DNA from: Rhizobium sp. BK251
Lineage (GTDB): Bacteria; Pseudomonadota; Alphaproteobacteria; Rhizobiales; Rhizobiaceae
Assembly: GCF_004345245.1 (NCBI RefSeq)
Contig: NZ_SLUQ01000009.1
Coordinates: 1-64,000, forward strand
Direction of reading: 5' to 3'
DNA: 64,000 bases
Shown: positions 52,952 to 62,621 of the stretch, in pieces
Layout of the letters: every line of letters starts with the position of its first letter
Numbering within the stretch: the stretch's first letter is position 1
The notes under the pieces: generated by a model
Told to the model about the DNA's origin: nothing
Database searches by the model: none
Seen by the model: only the letters and a program-made list of their open reading frames with translations
Made by a program: the position numbers and the translations under genes

Positions 52952-53585
52952 GCTTTTCGTTCGCTCCCTTTGGGAGACGATCCTGATGACGGGGGCTTCC
53001 GGCCTGATCTCGCTGGTCGCCGGCCTGCCGCTTGGGCTCGCCCTGGTCGTCACCGCGCGCGGCGGCATCGCCGAGAACCCGTGGATCAACCGCGTGCTCG
53101 GAGCGGTCATCAACGGCTTCCGCTCGGTGCCCTTCATTATCCTGCTGGTCGCGCTCATTCCGGTGACGCGTCTCATCGTCGGCACGGCGCTCGGCACCTG
53201 GGCCGCAATCGTGCCTCTCGCCATTGCCGCGACGCCCTACTACGCGCGGATCGCGGAAGTCTCGCTGCGCGAGGTCGATCGCGGCCTGATCGATGCCGTA
53301 CGCGCAATGGGCGGGAATCGCTGGACGATCATCAGAGAGGTGCTGGTTCCGGAAGCGCTTCCGGGCATCGTCGCGGGGTTCACCGTGACGCTGGTTACTC
53401 TCATCGGTGCCTCGGCCATGGCCGGCGCCATCGGTGCGGGTGGGCTCGGCGATCTTGCGATCCGCTACGGCTACCAGCGTTTCGAGACGAACGTGATGAT
53501 TGCGGTCGTAATCGTCCTGATCGTTCTCGTCTGCGGCATCCAATGGCTCGGCGACCGGCTTGTTGCCAGGCTCGATCGGCGCTAG
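52932..53585 (+). CDS. MetI-family ABC permease
   Basis: 217 residues, the normal MetI length, with five helices and the EAA loop VDRGLIDAVRAMGGNRWTIIREVLVPEALPGI. The ATG at 52932 lies inside the end of the ATPase gene; start MTPIMLELFVRSLWETILMTG fits the family. Homodimeric permease of the MetNIQ-like importer. A strong hairpin follows the stop. Confidence 0.93.
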   Translation: MTPIMLELFVRSLWETILMTGASGLISLVAGLPLGLALVVTARGGIAENPWINRVLGAVINGFRSVPFIILLVALIPVTRLIVGTALGTWAAIVPLAIAATPYYARIAEVSLREVDRGLIDAVRAMGGNRWTIIREVLVPEALPGIVAGFTVTLVTLIGASAMAGAIGAGGLGDLAIRYGYQRFETNVMIAVVIVLIVLVCGIQWLGDRLVARLDRR

Positions 53586-53594
53586 CGGGTAACA

Positions 53595-53624
53595 CGGAGC
53601 CGCAGGAACAATCCTGCGGCTCCG
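53595..53624. terminator. Strong hairpin between convergent metI-like and GDPD genes
   Basis: Perfect 13-base arms (53595-53607 and 53612-53624) with the four-base loop ACAA lie in the 46 bases between two converging genes. There is no clear T-run on either side. Best read as a bidirectional terminator. Confidence 0.7.
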
Positions 53625-53631
53625 AAAACAA

Positions 53632-54435
53632 TCAGCCGCCAACCTTGTCCACGAAAGCCTTCACCCAGGCGACGTCGTCGCCCGAGACCGTGTCGACGAG
53701 GCCGTTGCGGATTGCGGAGTCAAGCACATCGCTCCAGTCCAGGCCCGCGGCCGCCGCCTTTGCCATGGCGGCGGGATGATAGGCGTGGCAACGGATCGCT
53801 ATGCCGGCTGCATGAATTCGCTCGGCATCAACAGGGTCGAAGACCGAAAGGTCGATGCAGAGTTCGTCGAGATCCGCTGAACGCGCGACGGCCACCGGAT
53901 CGCCATAGCGTTCATGGGCGATGCCGCCCGTCTTGATGTCCGGAATGGCAGCCTTCACCGCCTTCAGGCTCACATGATCGAAGGAGATCATCATCACGCG
54001 TTCGCGGTCGGCGGGATCGGAAAGCGCGTCCTTCAGGGCGGCGATATAGCCGTCGAGATTGAGCTTTTCCTTGATCTCGATCTCGAAGCCGAGATCGAGT
54101 TCTCGTGCCGCCTTGAGTGCCTGCCGAAGCGTCGGGATGTGTTCGCCGGCAAAGTCCGTGCCGAACCACGAGCCGGCATCGAGCGAGGCGATTTCGGCGG
54201 CGGTCAGATCCTTCACGGCACCCGAACCGCTGGACGTGCGATCGACGAAGAGATCGTGAAGGACGACGATCTCGTTGTCCTTCGTCAGGACGGTATCGAT
54301 CTCGCAGGTCGTCCCGCCGAGGTCACGCGCGGCCTTGAACGCGGCGATGGTGTTTTCCGGTGCGCCGACGCTGTGGCCGCGATGACCGCAGATGTGGATG
54401 TGGCCGGCCGGTCCGGCGAAAAAGCTGAAAGTCAT
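53632..54435 (-). CDS. Glycerophosphodiester phosphodiesterase family protein
   Basis: 267 residues from the ATG at 54435, preceded by AGGGAG. GDPD catalytic and metal residues are visible: His18 (CGHRGHSVGAPENT), Glu27, Glu45 and Asp47 (CEIDTVLT), His60 (VVLHDLFVDRT), and FEIEIKEK. There is no signal peptide, so it is cytoplasmic. It hydrolyses a phosphodiester such as a glycerophosphodiester or sugar phosphodiester. It is the last gene of an operon with an ABC importer and an IMPase-like phosphatase, so it should act on the imported compound. Confidence 0.9.
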   Translation of the reverse strand: MTFSFFAGPAGHIHICGHRGHSVGAPENTIAAFKAARDLGGTTCEIDTVLTKDNEIVVLHDLFVDRTSSGSGAVKDLTAAEIASLDAGSWFGTDFAGEHIPTLRQALKAARELDLGFEIEIKEKLNLDGYIAALKDALSDPADRERVMMISFDHVSLKAVKAAIPDIKTGGIAHERYGDPVAVARSADLDELCIDLSVFDPVDAERIHAAGIAIRCHAYHPAAMAKAAAAGLDWSDVLDSAIRNGLVDTVSGDDVAWVKAFVDKVGG

Positions 54436-54451
54436 GAAAAGCTCCCTGAAG

Positions 54452-55288
54452 TTAGAGTTTGCCGAGGCCCGCAGCCATGACATCGTCCTTCATGAGCCTT
54501 TCGGCGACGAGGAAGAGGACGAGCATGGGGACGAGCAGGAGGAAGGTGACGACGGCTGCCGTCGGAAGGACCAGCACCTCACCGCCGAGATAGCTCCAGA
54601 GCCGTACGGCCAGTGTCTGCACCTTCGGCGCACCGACCATGAAGCTCTTCTCGAACTCCTCGAAGGAGGCGATGAAGTTGAGGAGCCCGCCTGCAAGAAA
54701 GCCGGGCCAGGCAAGCGGCAAAGCAATGCGCATGACGGCAGTCCGAGGGGTAGCGCCGAGCGTGCGGGCCGCGAGGATCAGCTCTTCCGGAATGCCCTCG
54801 AGGGTCGCTGCAAGGATGCGGATCATCAGCGGCAGGGTGCCGACGGTCTGGACAAGGACGACGCCGAGAACGGTGCCGGAAAGGCCGAGGCTGAAGAAGA
54901 GCTCGCCCAGGCCGACCGCGATCACGATGCCCGGCACGATCATCGGCGCCAGGATGAAGACCTCGATCGCCCTCTTCAGCCTGAATGGAAAGCGTGCCAG
55001 CGCCCAGGCCGTCGGGAAGGCGAGGACGCAGGTCAGGACGGTGACCAAGACCGAAACGACAAGACTGAGCATCAGCGAAGGCAGGATCTCCCGATCAGCC
55101 AGCACCTCCTTCCAGGCAGAAAGAGACAGCGAACGCGGCAGGATGTCCGGCGGGAACCAGCCGACGGCAGGGTCGTAGAACGCCCAAAGCGAGATGACGA
55201 TGAGAGGCAGGAACAGTGTCAAGACGAGGTAGCCGTAGAGGCCGGTGCCGACCCAGAATTGTGAACGGCGCGCATGCGTCGAAGCCAT
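54452..55288 (-). CDS. ABC permease, PotC/ThiP-type subunit
   Basis: 278 residues from the ATG at 55288 with GGAGGG six bases before it. Six helices and the EAA-type loop EELILAARTLGATPRTAVMRIALPLAWPGF. It resembles the second permease of spermidine/putrescine and 2-aminoethylphosphonate/iron-type importers. Two bases separate it from the other permease gene; GDPD follows after 16 bases. Confidence 0.9.
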   Translation of the reverse strand: MASTHARRSQFWVGTGLYGYLVLTLFLPLIVISLWAFYDPAVGWFPPDILPRSLSLSAWKEVLADREILPSLMLSLVVSVLVTVLTCVLAFPTAWALARFPFRLKRAIEVFILAPMIVPGIVIAVGLGELFFSLGLSGTVLGVVLVQTVGTLPLMIRILAATLEGIPEELILAARTLGATPRTAVMRIALPLAWPGFLAGGLLNFIASFEEFEKSFMVGAPKVQTLAVRLWSYLGGEVLVLPTAAVVTFLLLVPMLVLFLVAERLMKDDVMAAGLGKL

Positions 55289-55290
55289 GC

Positions 55291-56165
55291 TCAACCCTCC
55301 CGCCCGGAGCGCGCCCGCGAGCTGCTCTTATTCATGGAGCCGAGGACGGCGTAGTAGAGCAGCAGCACGATGATCGCGACGATGCTGAGCAGCGTTCCCA
55401 TCGCGTAGACCAGCGGCCAATTGCCGTTCTGGAAGCCCTCCGTGTACATCTGGACGCTGAGCGGCAGCGGGTAGGTGGGGCCGACCAGATTGGGAATGAC
55501 GAAGGAGCCGATAGAGCTGATGAAGGTCAGCAGCACGGCCGCGGTGATGCCGGGCTGGGCGAGCGGCAGCTGCACCCGCCACAGGATGACGAGGCGATTG
55601 GCGCCAAGCGTGCGTGCCGCGGCGAGCACGTCCTTGTTGATCGAGGCCATGGCGCCGGCGATGATGAGCGTCATGAAGGGGATGTTCTTCCAGGACGAGG
55701 CGATGATCGCGCCGATGCCCCAGCTGTCGCGCACGAGCTTCGGCAGGGTGATGCCGAGCGGCGCAAGAACGCGCGCCACCATGCCGCCGCGATCCAGCAT
55801 GATCAGAACGAGGAACGCCGCGATGATGCCGGGCACGACGAGCGGTATGCGATAGAGAGCGCCGAATAGTTTCCGGCTGGTCTCGTTCGCCTGCATGAGT
55901 GCTGCAAGCGGCAGGCTGATCAAGAGGCTGAGCACGGTCGGGGCTATCGCCAGCCAGAGCGAGAACCGCAGGCCGTCGAGGTATACGGGGGTCGTCAGCA
56001 GCGTATGCCAGACTTCGAGCGTGAATAGCGGCGCATTCTCGCCGGGACTGACGAAGCTGCCCGCCAGGACCCGCACAAGCGGCAGTCCGAAGAAGAGGAG
56101 CAGGTAGCCGACGCCGGGCAGGAGGCAAAGCGCCAGGGCGAGGGTTTGTGCGCGCGCCGTGTGGT

Positions 56166-56169
<4 letters not shown>
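55291..56169 (-). CDS. ABC permease, PotB-type subunit
   Basis: 292 residues from the ATG at 56169, which overlaps the ATPase stop by ATGA; the frame is open further upstream, but only as an out-of-frame reading of the ATPase gene. Six helices and the EAA loop KDVLAAARTLGANRLVILWRVQLPLAQPGI. First permease of the importer. Confidence 0.9.
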
Positions 56170-57224
<1,055 letters not shown>

Positions 57225-57244
57225 GAACGGACACCGTGAAGTCA

Positions 57245-57274
57245 GGGATGGCACCGCTTGGGCGACGCCATCCC
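57245..57274 (-). terminator. Hairpin between binding-protein and ATPase genes of the GDPD operon
   Basis: Eight-base arms GGGATGGC (57245-57252) and GCCATCCC (57267-57274) with a 14-base loop lie 17 bases after the binding-protein stop, on the minus strand. Like other binding-protein hairpins in this window, it probably tunes downstream expression. Confidence 0.45.
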
Positions 57275-57291
57275 CGGGTCAGTGGAGGAGG

Positions 57292-58539
57292 TCAGTTGGT
57301 GCGAAGCAGGTTGGCAGTCGCGTAGGCGCCGAGCACAGTGTTCAGCACCGCCGGCATGTTCTGCAGCCTGCGCGTCGCGAACTGGTCCGTCGGGATGAGG
57401 CGAGCCACTTCCTCCGGCGTGAAGCTTGCAGCCGGATCGATATCCGTCCGGGCCGAGCGCGAGCCGTTGATCTTCAGCTTCTCGAGCTGGGCGTCATGCG
57501 AGACGAGGAAGTCGAGGAGGAGGAGACCTGCCGCAGGATGCTCGCCGCCAACCGGCAGGAAGGCGCCATCGCCACCCCCCACCTGGCCGCTCTTCAGGAG
57601 CTCCAGGCGCACGGTCGGCGGCAGGAGACCGCGACCGACGAAATCGTACGTCATGTCTTCCCAGACGGTGCCGATGGAGCCGGCGCCGTTGCCGATGAGC
57701 GTCAGCGTGTCGGAGTTGCCCTTGGTGAGCTCGACGACCGGAAGCAGTTGCTTGTAGTAGTCCCAGACTGGCGTCATGCAGTCGCTTGCCGCGAATGCCT
57801 TGGCCTGTTCCTCGGTGATGGAATAGTCGGTGAGCGTCGCGCGGCACGCGTCACCCGTGACCTTGGCGAAGGTGATCGACTGCAGAAAGCCGCTGCCGGA
57901 GCCGCCGCCCGTCGGCGAGGTGACGATGAATTTGCCGGGATTGGCCTGTGCCCATGCAAGCAACGAGTCGAGATCGTCAGGCGCCTTGTCCGTCGGCACG
58001 GTACGCGTGTCGTAGATGATGGCCGTCTGGTTGCGATGGAAGGGGAGGTAGGCGCCGCCGTGCTGGTAGCCGCCCGTCGACGTGGCGATTGCCGGATCAA
58101 GGGCTGCGCCGCTCGGGAGCACGCTGTTGAGGGCGATGTTGGCGACGACGCCACCCTTCATCACGGTGCCGAGGTTGCCCGAGCTGATGAAATAGGCGTC
58201 CGCAGGAGCCTTTGAGCCGGAATTGTGGGCGGCGATCAGCTGCTGGATGGCAGCCGCACCTTCGCCTCTCAGATACTCAACGCTGATGCCGTACTTCTTC
58301 TCGAATTCCGGGATCAGGTGCTCGGTGAAGAGCGGTGCGAAGGAATCCGTGAAATCGAAAAGGGTGACGCTGCCTTCCTTTTTGGCGAGCGGCACGACGA
58401 CGTCGTAAAAATTGTCGGCCGAGAGCTTTGACAGATCGAATCCGGGTTCGGTATTGAACTTGTCCGACCCGACGGGCTCCGCCGCATAGGCTGCGGTGCC
58501 GAGAAGGACAGCAATGGACGCTGCAATGAAGGTTTTCAT
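57292..58539 (-). CDS. Extracellular solute-binding protein of a PotD/Fbp-like importer
   Basis: 415 residues with a Sec signal peptide (MKTFIAASIAVLLGTAAYA). The mature protein contains SVTLFDFTDSFAPLFTEHLIPEFEKKYGISVEYLRGEG, NGAGSIGTVWEDM and FLVSHDAQLEKLKINGSR, features of the large-ligand cluster D group (iron, thiamine, polyamine, phosphonate). In this operon, with a GDPD and an IMPase-like phosphatase, the ligand is likely to be a phosphodiester. Specificity cannot be read directly. Confidence 0.88.
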   Translation of the reverse strand: MKTFIAASIAVLLGTAAYAAEPVGSDKFNTEPGFDLSKLSADNFYDVVVPLAKKEGSVTLFDFTDSFAPLFTEHLIPEFEKKYGISVEYLRGEGAAAIQQLIAAHNSGSKAPADAYFISSGNLGTVMKGGVVANIALNSVLPSGAALDPAIATSTGGYQHGGAYLPFHRNQTAIIYDTRTVPTDKAPDDLDSLLAWAQANPGKFIVTSPTGGGSGSGFLQSITFAKVTGDACRATLTDYSITEEQAKAFAASDCMTPVWDYYKQLLPVVELTKGNSDTLTLIGNGAGSIGTVWEDMTYDFVGRGLLPPTVRLELLKSGQVGGGDGAFLPVGGEHPAAGLLLLDFLVSHDAQLEKLKINGSRSARTDIDPAASFTPEEVARLIPTDQFATRRLQNMPAVLNTVLGAYATANLLRTN

Positions 58540-58570
58540 TTGTCGTCTCCGTTAGGGTTGAGGACGCGAG

Positions 58571-59404
58571 TTAGATCGCGGCTTCTCCGGCACTCCGCAG
58601 GTCATTTTCCCGATGAAGCGGAGTGCCGGAAAATGGTTCGGGCAGAATGCCCAGCAGTTTTCCGGCGACCGCCGGAGAGGCTGCGAAGGCGGGCGCGCCG
58701 TGGCTGAGGCCGCCGGCCGAGAAATAATCGAGGGTAACGGCGCCGGCGCAGCGCGCGATGTACAGGCCACCGACCGCATCCCAGGGGTTCATGTGCGGCT
58801 CGGCGTAGGCGTCTAGGCGGCCCGCGGCGACATGGGCGAGGCAAAGCGCTCCGGCCCCGAGCCTGCGGTACTCACCACCTGCGGCGATGATTCTTTCCGT
58901 GACCTCGGAATAAAGCGCCCTCTCGTGGCGAGGCGAAAAGCCAAGACCGATTACTGCGGAGATGAAATCGGTCTCGCCGGCGCAACGGATCGGCTTGTCT
59001 CCCAGGAAGGCATTGCCGTTCGGATCCGCCCAGAAGAGTTCGTCGAGCACAGGGTCGAGGATCCAGGCGGCGATTGGTCGACCCTGCTCCAGCAAGGCGA
59101 GCGAGACGCAGAAGTAGCCGATGTGACGGCTGAAATTCACCGTGCCGTCGATCGGATCGATAAGCCAGGTGAAACCTTCGGCACTGGCTTCGCCACCAAG
59201 TTCCTCACCGATGATCTGGTCCTCAGGAAAGGATGCGGCAATTGCTTCTCGAAGCGTCCGCTCGATGGCGAAGTCAGCCTCGGTTACGACATCGCCTTGT
59301 CCTTTGTCGCTTTTGGCGAGTTGCGCTGTGCGAAAGAAGGCGAGGGCGCTTTTACCGGCCCTTTCGACAATCGCGCGTCCTGTTGTTATGCGTGTGTCCG
59401 GCAT
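58571..59404 (-). CDS. Inositol-monophosphatase-family phosphatase
   Basis: 277 residues from the ATG at 59404, four bases past the LacI stop; no Shine-Dalgarno sequence is seen, so translation is probably coupled. Metal-binding motifs: GEE at 66-68, WLIDPIDGTVNF with Asp83 and Asp86, and NPWDAVGG near 202. It dephosphorylates inositol phosphate or a sugar phosphate in the cytoplasm. The operon position predicts that its substrate is the phosphomonoester released by the GDPD. Confidence 0.9.
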   Translation of the reverse strand: MPDTRITTGRAIVERAGKSALAFFRTAQLAKSDKGQGDVVTEADFAIERTLREAIAASFPEDQIIGEELGGEASAEGFTWLIDPIDGTVNFSRHIGYFCVSLALLEQGRPIAAWILDPVLDELFWADPNGNAFLGDKPIRCAGETDFISAVIGLGFSPRHERALYSEVTERIIAAGGEYRRLGAGALCLAHVAAGRLDAYAEPHMNPWDAVGGLYIARCAGAVTLDYFSAGGLSHGAPAFAASPAVAGKLLGILPEPFSGTPLHRENDLRSAGEAAI

Positions 59405-59408
59405 TTGA

Positions 59409-60455
59409 TCACTGGTCTGCTTTTGTGGTGGAACGGAGGATGATTTTCGGGGAGCAATGAACGAGCCCGTTGTCGCTGGTCCTTGTGGGATCGTGGCGGC
59501 CATCGAGCTGCTGGTGCAGGTTCACGTAGTCGACGATGCGGCTCACCATCTCGTCGAGCGGCTGCTCAAAGGTCGTCAGCTGGTAGGGTGTCCAGGAAGA
59601 TGCCGGCAGGTTGTCGAAGCCGATCAGCGAGAGATCGTCGGGGATTGAGACCTTGCCGCGCAGGCCATCCATGAAGCCGAGCGCCAACGCGTCGTTGGTC
59701 GCGAAGACCGCGTCCGGGCGCGCACCGGCAGGGAGCGCGAGGAAGGCACTGGCACAATCCTTGCCGGCTTCGATCGTCATGGTCTCGTTGTGCCAAACCG
59801 TTACCGCCTCGCCCTGCGCGCGAATGGCAGCCATGAAGCCATTCGCGCGAAGCGAAGGCGCCCAGCTGTCTTGCGGGCCGCTGATGACCAGAAAGCGCCT
59901 GCGGCCCTCGGCGAGAAGCAGCGATGCGGCAGTCGCGCCGCCCCTGGTATTGTCGGTCGCGATGGAAAACGCGCCCGGATGGTTCGCCGGTCGGTTGAGG
60001 GCGGCGAAAAATCGACCACCGGAAAGGATTGCTTCGGCACGCTTCGTCTGCACGTTGCCGGCGGTGACGATCACGCCGCGCGTGCGCCAGCCGATCGATT
60101 CCTCCAGCAGCCGGTCCACCTGGTCGTCGCTTTCGGCGTAGAAAAGGAGCGGCTTGAGATGCCATTCCTGGACCGCCTTCAGGAGATGGGAGAGGACCTG
60201 CGCACGCCAGTCGAAATGGAGCCGCGTCGTGATGACCGCAACGAGTGGTGCATCGCCCGTCACCATGCTGCGCGCCAGTGCGTTCGGCTGCCAGCCGATG
60301 TCGTCGGCGACCTTGAGGATTCGCTCGCGGGTTTCAGGCGCGATGCGGCCGTGGCCGGTAAATGCCCGGCTGACCAGCGCCTGCGAGACCTTCGCCGCTT
60401 TTGCGACGTCTCGCGATGTGACTGAGCCAGGCCCTTTCGACTTGCCGTTTGTCAT
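59409..60455 (-). CDS. LacI-family regulator of the phosphodiester operon
   Basis: 348 residues from the ATG at 60455. The DNA-binding domain is VTSRDVAKAAKVSQALVSRAFTGHGRIAPETRERI, and the effector domain includes FFAALNRPANHPGAFSIATDN and DAVFATNDALALGFMDGL. First gene of the minus-strand operon running to 53632, so the operon is autoregulated if the operator at 60514 is real. An upstream in-frame start at 60500 is possible. Confidence 0.9.
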   Translation of the reverse strand: MTNGKSKGPGSVTSRDVAKAAKVSQALVSRAFTGHGRIAPETRERILKVADDIGWQPNALARSMVTGDAPLVAVITTRLHFDWRAQVLSHLLKAVQEWHLKPLLFYAESDDQVDRLLEESIGWRTRGVIVTAGNVQTKRAEAILSGGRFFAALNRPANHPGAFSIATDNTRGGATAASLLLAEGRRRFLVISGPQDSWAPSLRANGFMAAIRAQGEAVTVWHNETMTIEAGKDCASAFLALPAGARPDAVFATNDALALGFMDGLRGKVSIPDDLSLIGFDNLPASSWTPYQLTTFEQPLDEMVSRIVDYVNLHQQLDGRHDPTRTSDNGLVHCSPKIILRSTTKADQ

Positions 60456-60513
60456 CGCTTCAGCCTGCCTCGCCCGGATTGACGGAAGGCACACAGTCAT
60501 CGACTCTCGGGGT

Positions 60514-60529
60514 GGTAGTACGTATTACC
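60514..60529. promoter_or_regulatory. LacI-type operator-like palindrome GGTAGTACGTATTACC
   Basis: A 16-base near-perfect palindrome (one mismatched pair) with the central CpG usual for LacI-family sites, 59 bases before the LacI start. Likely autoregulatory operator of the phosphodiester operon. Confidence 0.55.
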
Positions 60530-60608
60530 ATCGATGAACGATCAGTTGCGGCGGCCACGGTTCAAAGCTCTCTCTGTCTTGGAAACAGGCGACTCTTAAG
60601 CCCGGCTT

Positions 60609-60626
60609 GTGACAGCGGAATAACAA
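60609..60626 (-). promoter_or_regulatory. Pho-box-like direct repeat (TTGTTAT-N4-CTGTCAC)
   Basis: Read on the minus strand, two seven-base half-sites start 11 bases apart and match CTGTCA(T/C) at 12 of 14 positions. Ten bases downstream is TAAGAG, a possible -10 element. It lies about 155 bases before the LacI gene, upstream of the LacI-type palindrome. The motif suggests PhoB control of the operon. Confidence 0.42.
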
Positions 60627-60719
60627 CCGAGTCGCTTTTTGAGCAGGTCGCCACAACGGACCGCGTGCGACGGTCTCCGCCGCTAAAGGTAGGGTAGGGG
60701 AGTCAGGTGGAACAGCGGG

Positions 60720-61304
60720 TCAGCGGACCTGGTTCCAGCGCCTGACCACGGGCTCGGTCAGGTCGTGCTCATAGCCGAGAACGCTGATGCTCGTGGTATC
60801 GAGCACGAAATGGCTCCCGCCTTCCGGCGGCAGTCCAAGCCAACGCGCGACGAAAACCCTGAGGAAATGGGCGCTCGAGAAGATGAGCGCCGTCTCGTTC
60901 AGACCACGGAGTTCGCCGATGATGGTGTCGGCGCGTGCACCGACATCCGCGGCGGCTTCACCCCTGGGGCAACCGTCCCGGAAGAGGTCCCAGCCGGGGC
61001 GCTCGGCCAGAATCTGCTTGGTGGTCAGGCCCTCATAGGCCCCGTAGTCCCATTCGGCCAGCTCGTCTCTTACCACCCTTGCAGACCCGAAGCCGGCGAG
61101 CTCCGAGGTCGTTTTGGCGCGAAGGGACGGGCTCGACCAGACGACCGAAAACTGCCGATCCGGCAGGCGGCCAGCCACCCCGCGGGCAGCGGTTTCGCCC
61201 GCCGTGGTTAGCGGAATGTCCGTCCGGCCGGTATGCCGTCCGGACGAACTCCATTCCGTCTCTCCATGCCGAACAAGATAGATTTCTGGAAATGCAGTGC
61301 TCAT
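60720..61304 (-). CDS. Histidine phosphatase (phosphoglycerate-mutase-like)
   Basis: 194 residues. The catalytic motif VRHGETEW gives Arg12-His13-Gly14, EWDYGAYEGLTTKQI holds the acid-base Glu region, and FSSAHFLRVFVARWLGLP carries the second catalytic His. A small soluble phosphatase; the substrate is unknown. GTG at 61307 directly precedes the ATG chosen at 61304. It is separated by about 260 bases from the phosphodiester operon and is followed upstream by the unknown gene at 61356. Confidence 0.9.
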   Translation of the reverse strand: MSTAFPEIYLVRHGETEWSSSGRHTGRTDIPLTTAGETAARGVAGRLPDRQFSVVWSSPSLRAKTTSELAGFGSARVVRDELAEWDYGAYEGLTTKQILAERPGWDLFRDGCPRGEAAADVGARADTIIGELRGLNETALIFSSAHFLRVFVARWLGLPPEGGSHFVLDTTSISVLGYEHDLTEPVVRRWNQVR

Positions 61305-61355
61305 CACGAGGCCTTTCGATTCCCTTCACCTATCGTTCGCATTCCGCGGCCATGC

Positions 61356-61715
61356 CTAGGCGGCGGTTTCTTCCCTGACGTCGTCGAGAAGAAAGTGCAC
61401 GACGACATAATTGGTCGTGTAGTGCCGGCCGCTGTCGGCAACATTCTCCACGTTGCCGCCATCCGCCGGATGCCAGGGATGATAGTGAGGGTTCGTGGCG
61501 ATCAACGTGATCGCCTTGCCGGCAAAGGCGCCGTCGCTAAGGCGAAAGCGCATCTCTGCAAGGGGCCAGATCTGCTCGTACCGTTCCATGGGAATGCGGA
61601 CCTTGAGCGCCTTCCTTGATATCGGGGCGCCGTCTTCGGTATTCACCGCCTCCAGCATGACGACCTCAGCGCCGTCGAGAATGGAATTGAATTCCTCCGG
61701 CCACATTCTTTTCAT
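61356..61715 (-). CDS. Hypothetical protein
   Basis: 119 residues from an ATG with an excellent GGGAGGAG site; the frame is open further upstream to 62015, but that part overlaps the nitrilase gene and is not credible. The sequence (MKRMWPEEFNSILDGAEVVM, NTEDGAPISRKALKVRIPMERYEQIWPL, NPHYHPWHP) has no membrane segment and matches no family I recognise. The HYHPWHP segment could bind a metal. It sits between the phosphatase and amidase genes on the same strand. Confidence 0.75.
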   Translation of the reverse strand: MKRMWPEEFNSILDGAEVVMLEAVNTEDGAPISRKALKVRIPMERYEQIWPLAEMRFRLSDGAFAGKAITLIATNPHYHPWHPADGGNVENVADSGRHYTTNYVVVHFLLDDVREETAA

Positions 61716-61831
61716 GAAATCGCTCCTCCCAAGCCATTTTGACTGTTCGCCAGTTAAATCTAGCGTTTCCCGGCGGAAGAGCAAATCGCAAAAACGGCAT
61801 CTGTGCCGCGCCGAGATCCCGCCTGATAATT

Positions 61832-62611
61832 TCAGGCGGGCGGGATCAGATCGGCAAGATAGGTGTTCTCGGCTCGCGACCGCGCAAATTCGTCGGGCCG
61901 GATAATGGCGGAAAGCAGCATTTCGCCCTCGGCGGGCGCCTTGGCGAGCAACGTCCCATCGGGCGCCACTATGCGCGACAGGCCGGCATAGGTGAACGCC
62001 TCGTCGGCACCGCAATGATTGACATAGGCTACGAAGACCTGGTTTTCGAAGGCACGCACCTGGATCATCTTGTCGGCGATGAAGCTGCCGGACCAGCCCT
62101 CCGGCAGGGCGGTCGGGACGACGACAAGATCGGCGCCGGCCTGCGCCAGCCGGCGGACGTTTTCGGGGAATTCGACATCGTAGCAGATGAGGACGCCGAT
62201 GGTGACGCCGCCGACGTTTGCAAGCACGGAGGCGGGTGGCTCCGGCTTGAACCAGGCGCGCTCATAGGTGCCGTAGAGATGGGATTTGCGATAGATGTTG
62301 CGCAGGCTCTTGCCGTCGGTAACGAGAGCACTGTTGTAGACGGTATCGCCTGCGCGCTCCGGAAAGCCCGTGACGATTGCGAGGCCCGTCTCGCGTGCGA
62401 TCCGGCCGATCGCCTCGGCGACTTGGCCGTCAGGAGGCGTGGCAAGATCACGAAACGCCTCGCCGGCGCCGTAGCCCGTTACCGCCAGTTCCGGCGCGAC
62501 CAGCAGGTCGGCGCCATTGGCGGCCGCTTCGCGGGCGGCGCGGGCGATGCGGGAAATGTTGGCCTCCACATTGCCGGTGACGGCCTGCATCTGCAGGGCT
62601 GCAAGGTGCAT
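61832..62611 (-). CDS. Carbon-nitrogen hydrolase (nitrilase superfamily amidase)
   Basis: 259 residues with the Glu-Lys-Cys triad: Glu41 (VAPELAVTGY), Lys109 (YRKSHLYG) and Cys143 (LICYDVEFPE). It hydrolyses an amide or N-carbamoyl compound, most like aliphatic amidases/omega-amidases of branch-10-type families. AGGAG precedes the ATG. It follows the two permease genes by ten bases, so it likely processes what that transporter imports. Confidence 0.9.
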   Translation of the reverse strand: MHLAALQMQAVTGNVEANISRIARAAREAAANGADLLVAPELAVTGYGAGEAFRDLATPPDGQVAEAIGRIARETGLAIVTGFPERAGDTVYNSALVTDGKSLRNIYRKSHLYGTYERAWFKPEPPASVLANVGGVTIGVLICYDVEFPENVRRLAQAGADLVVVPTALPEGWSGSFIADKMIQVRAFENQVFVAYVNHCGADEAFTYAGLSRIVAPDGTLLAKAPAEGEMLLSAIIRPDEFARSRAENTYLADLIPPA

Positions 62612-62621
62612 GTCACATCTC

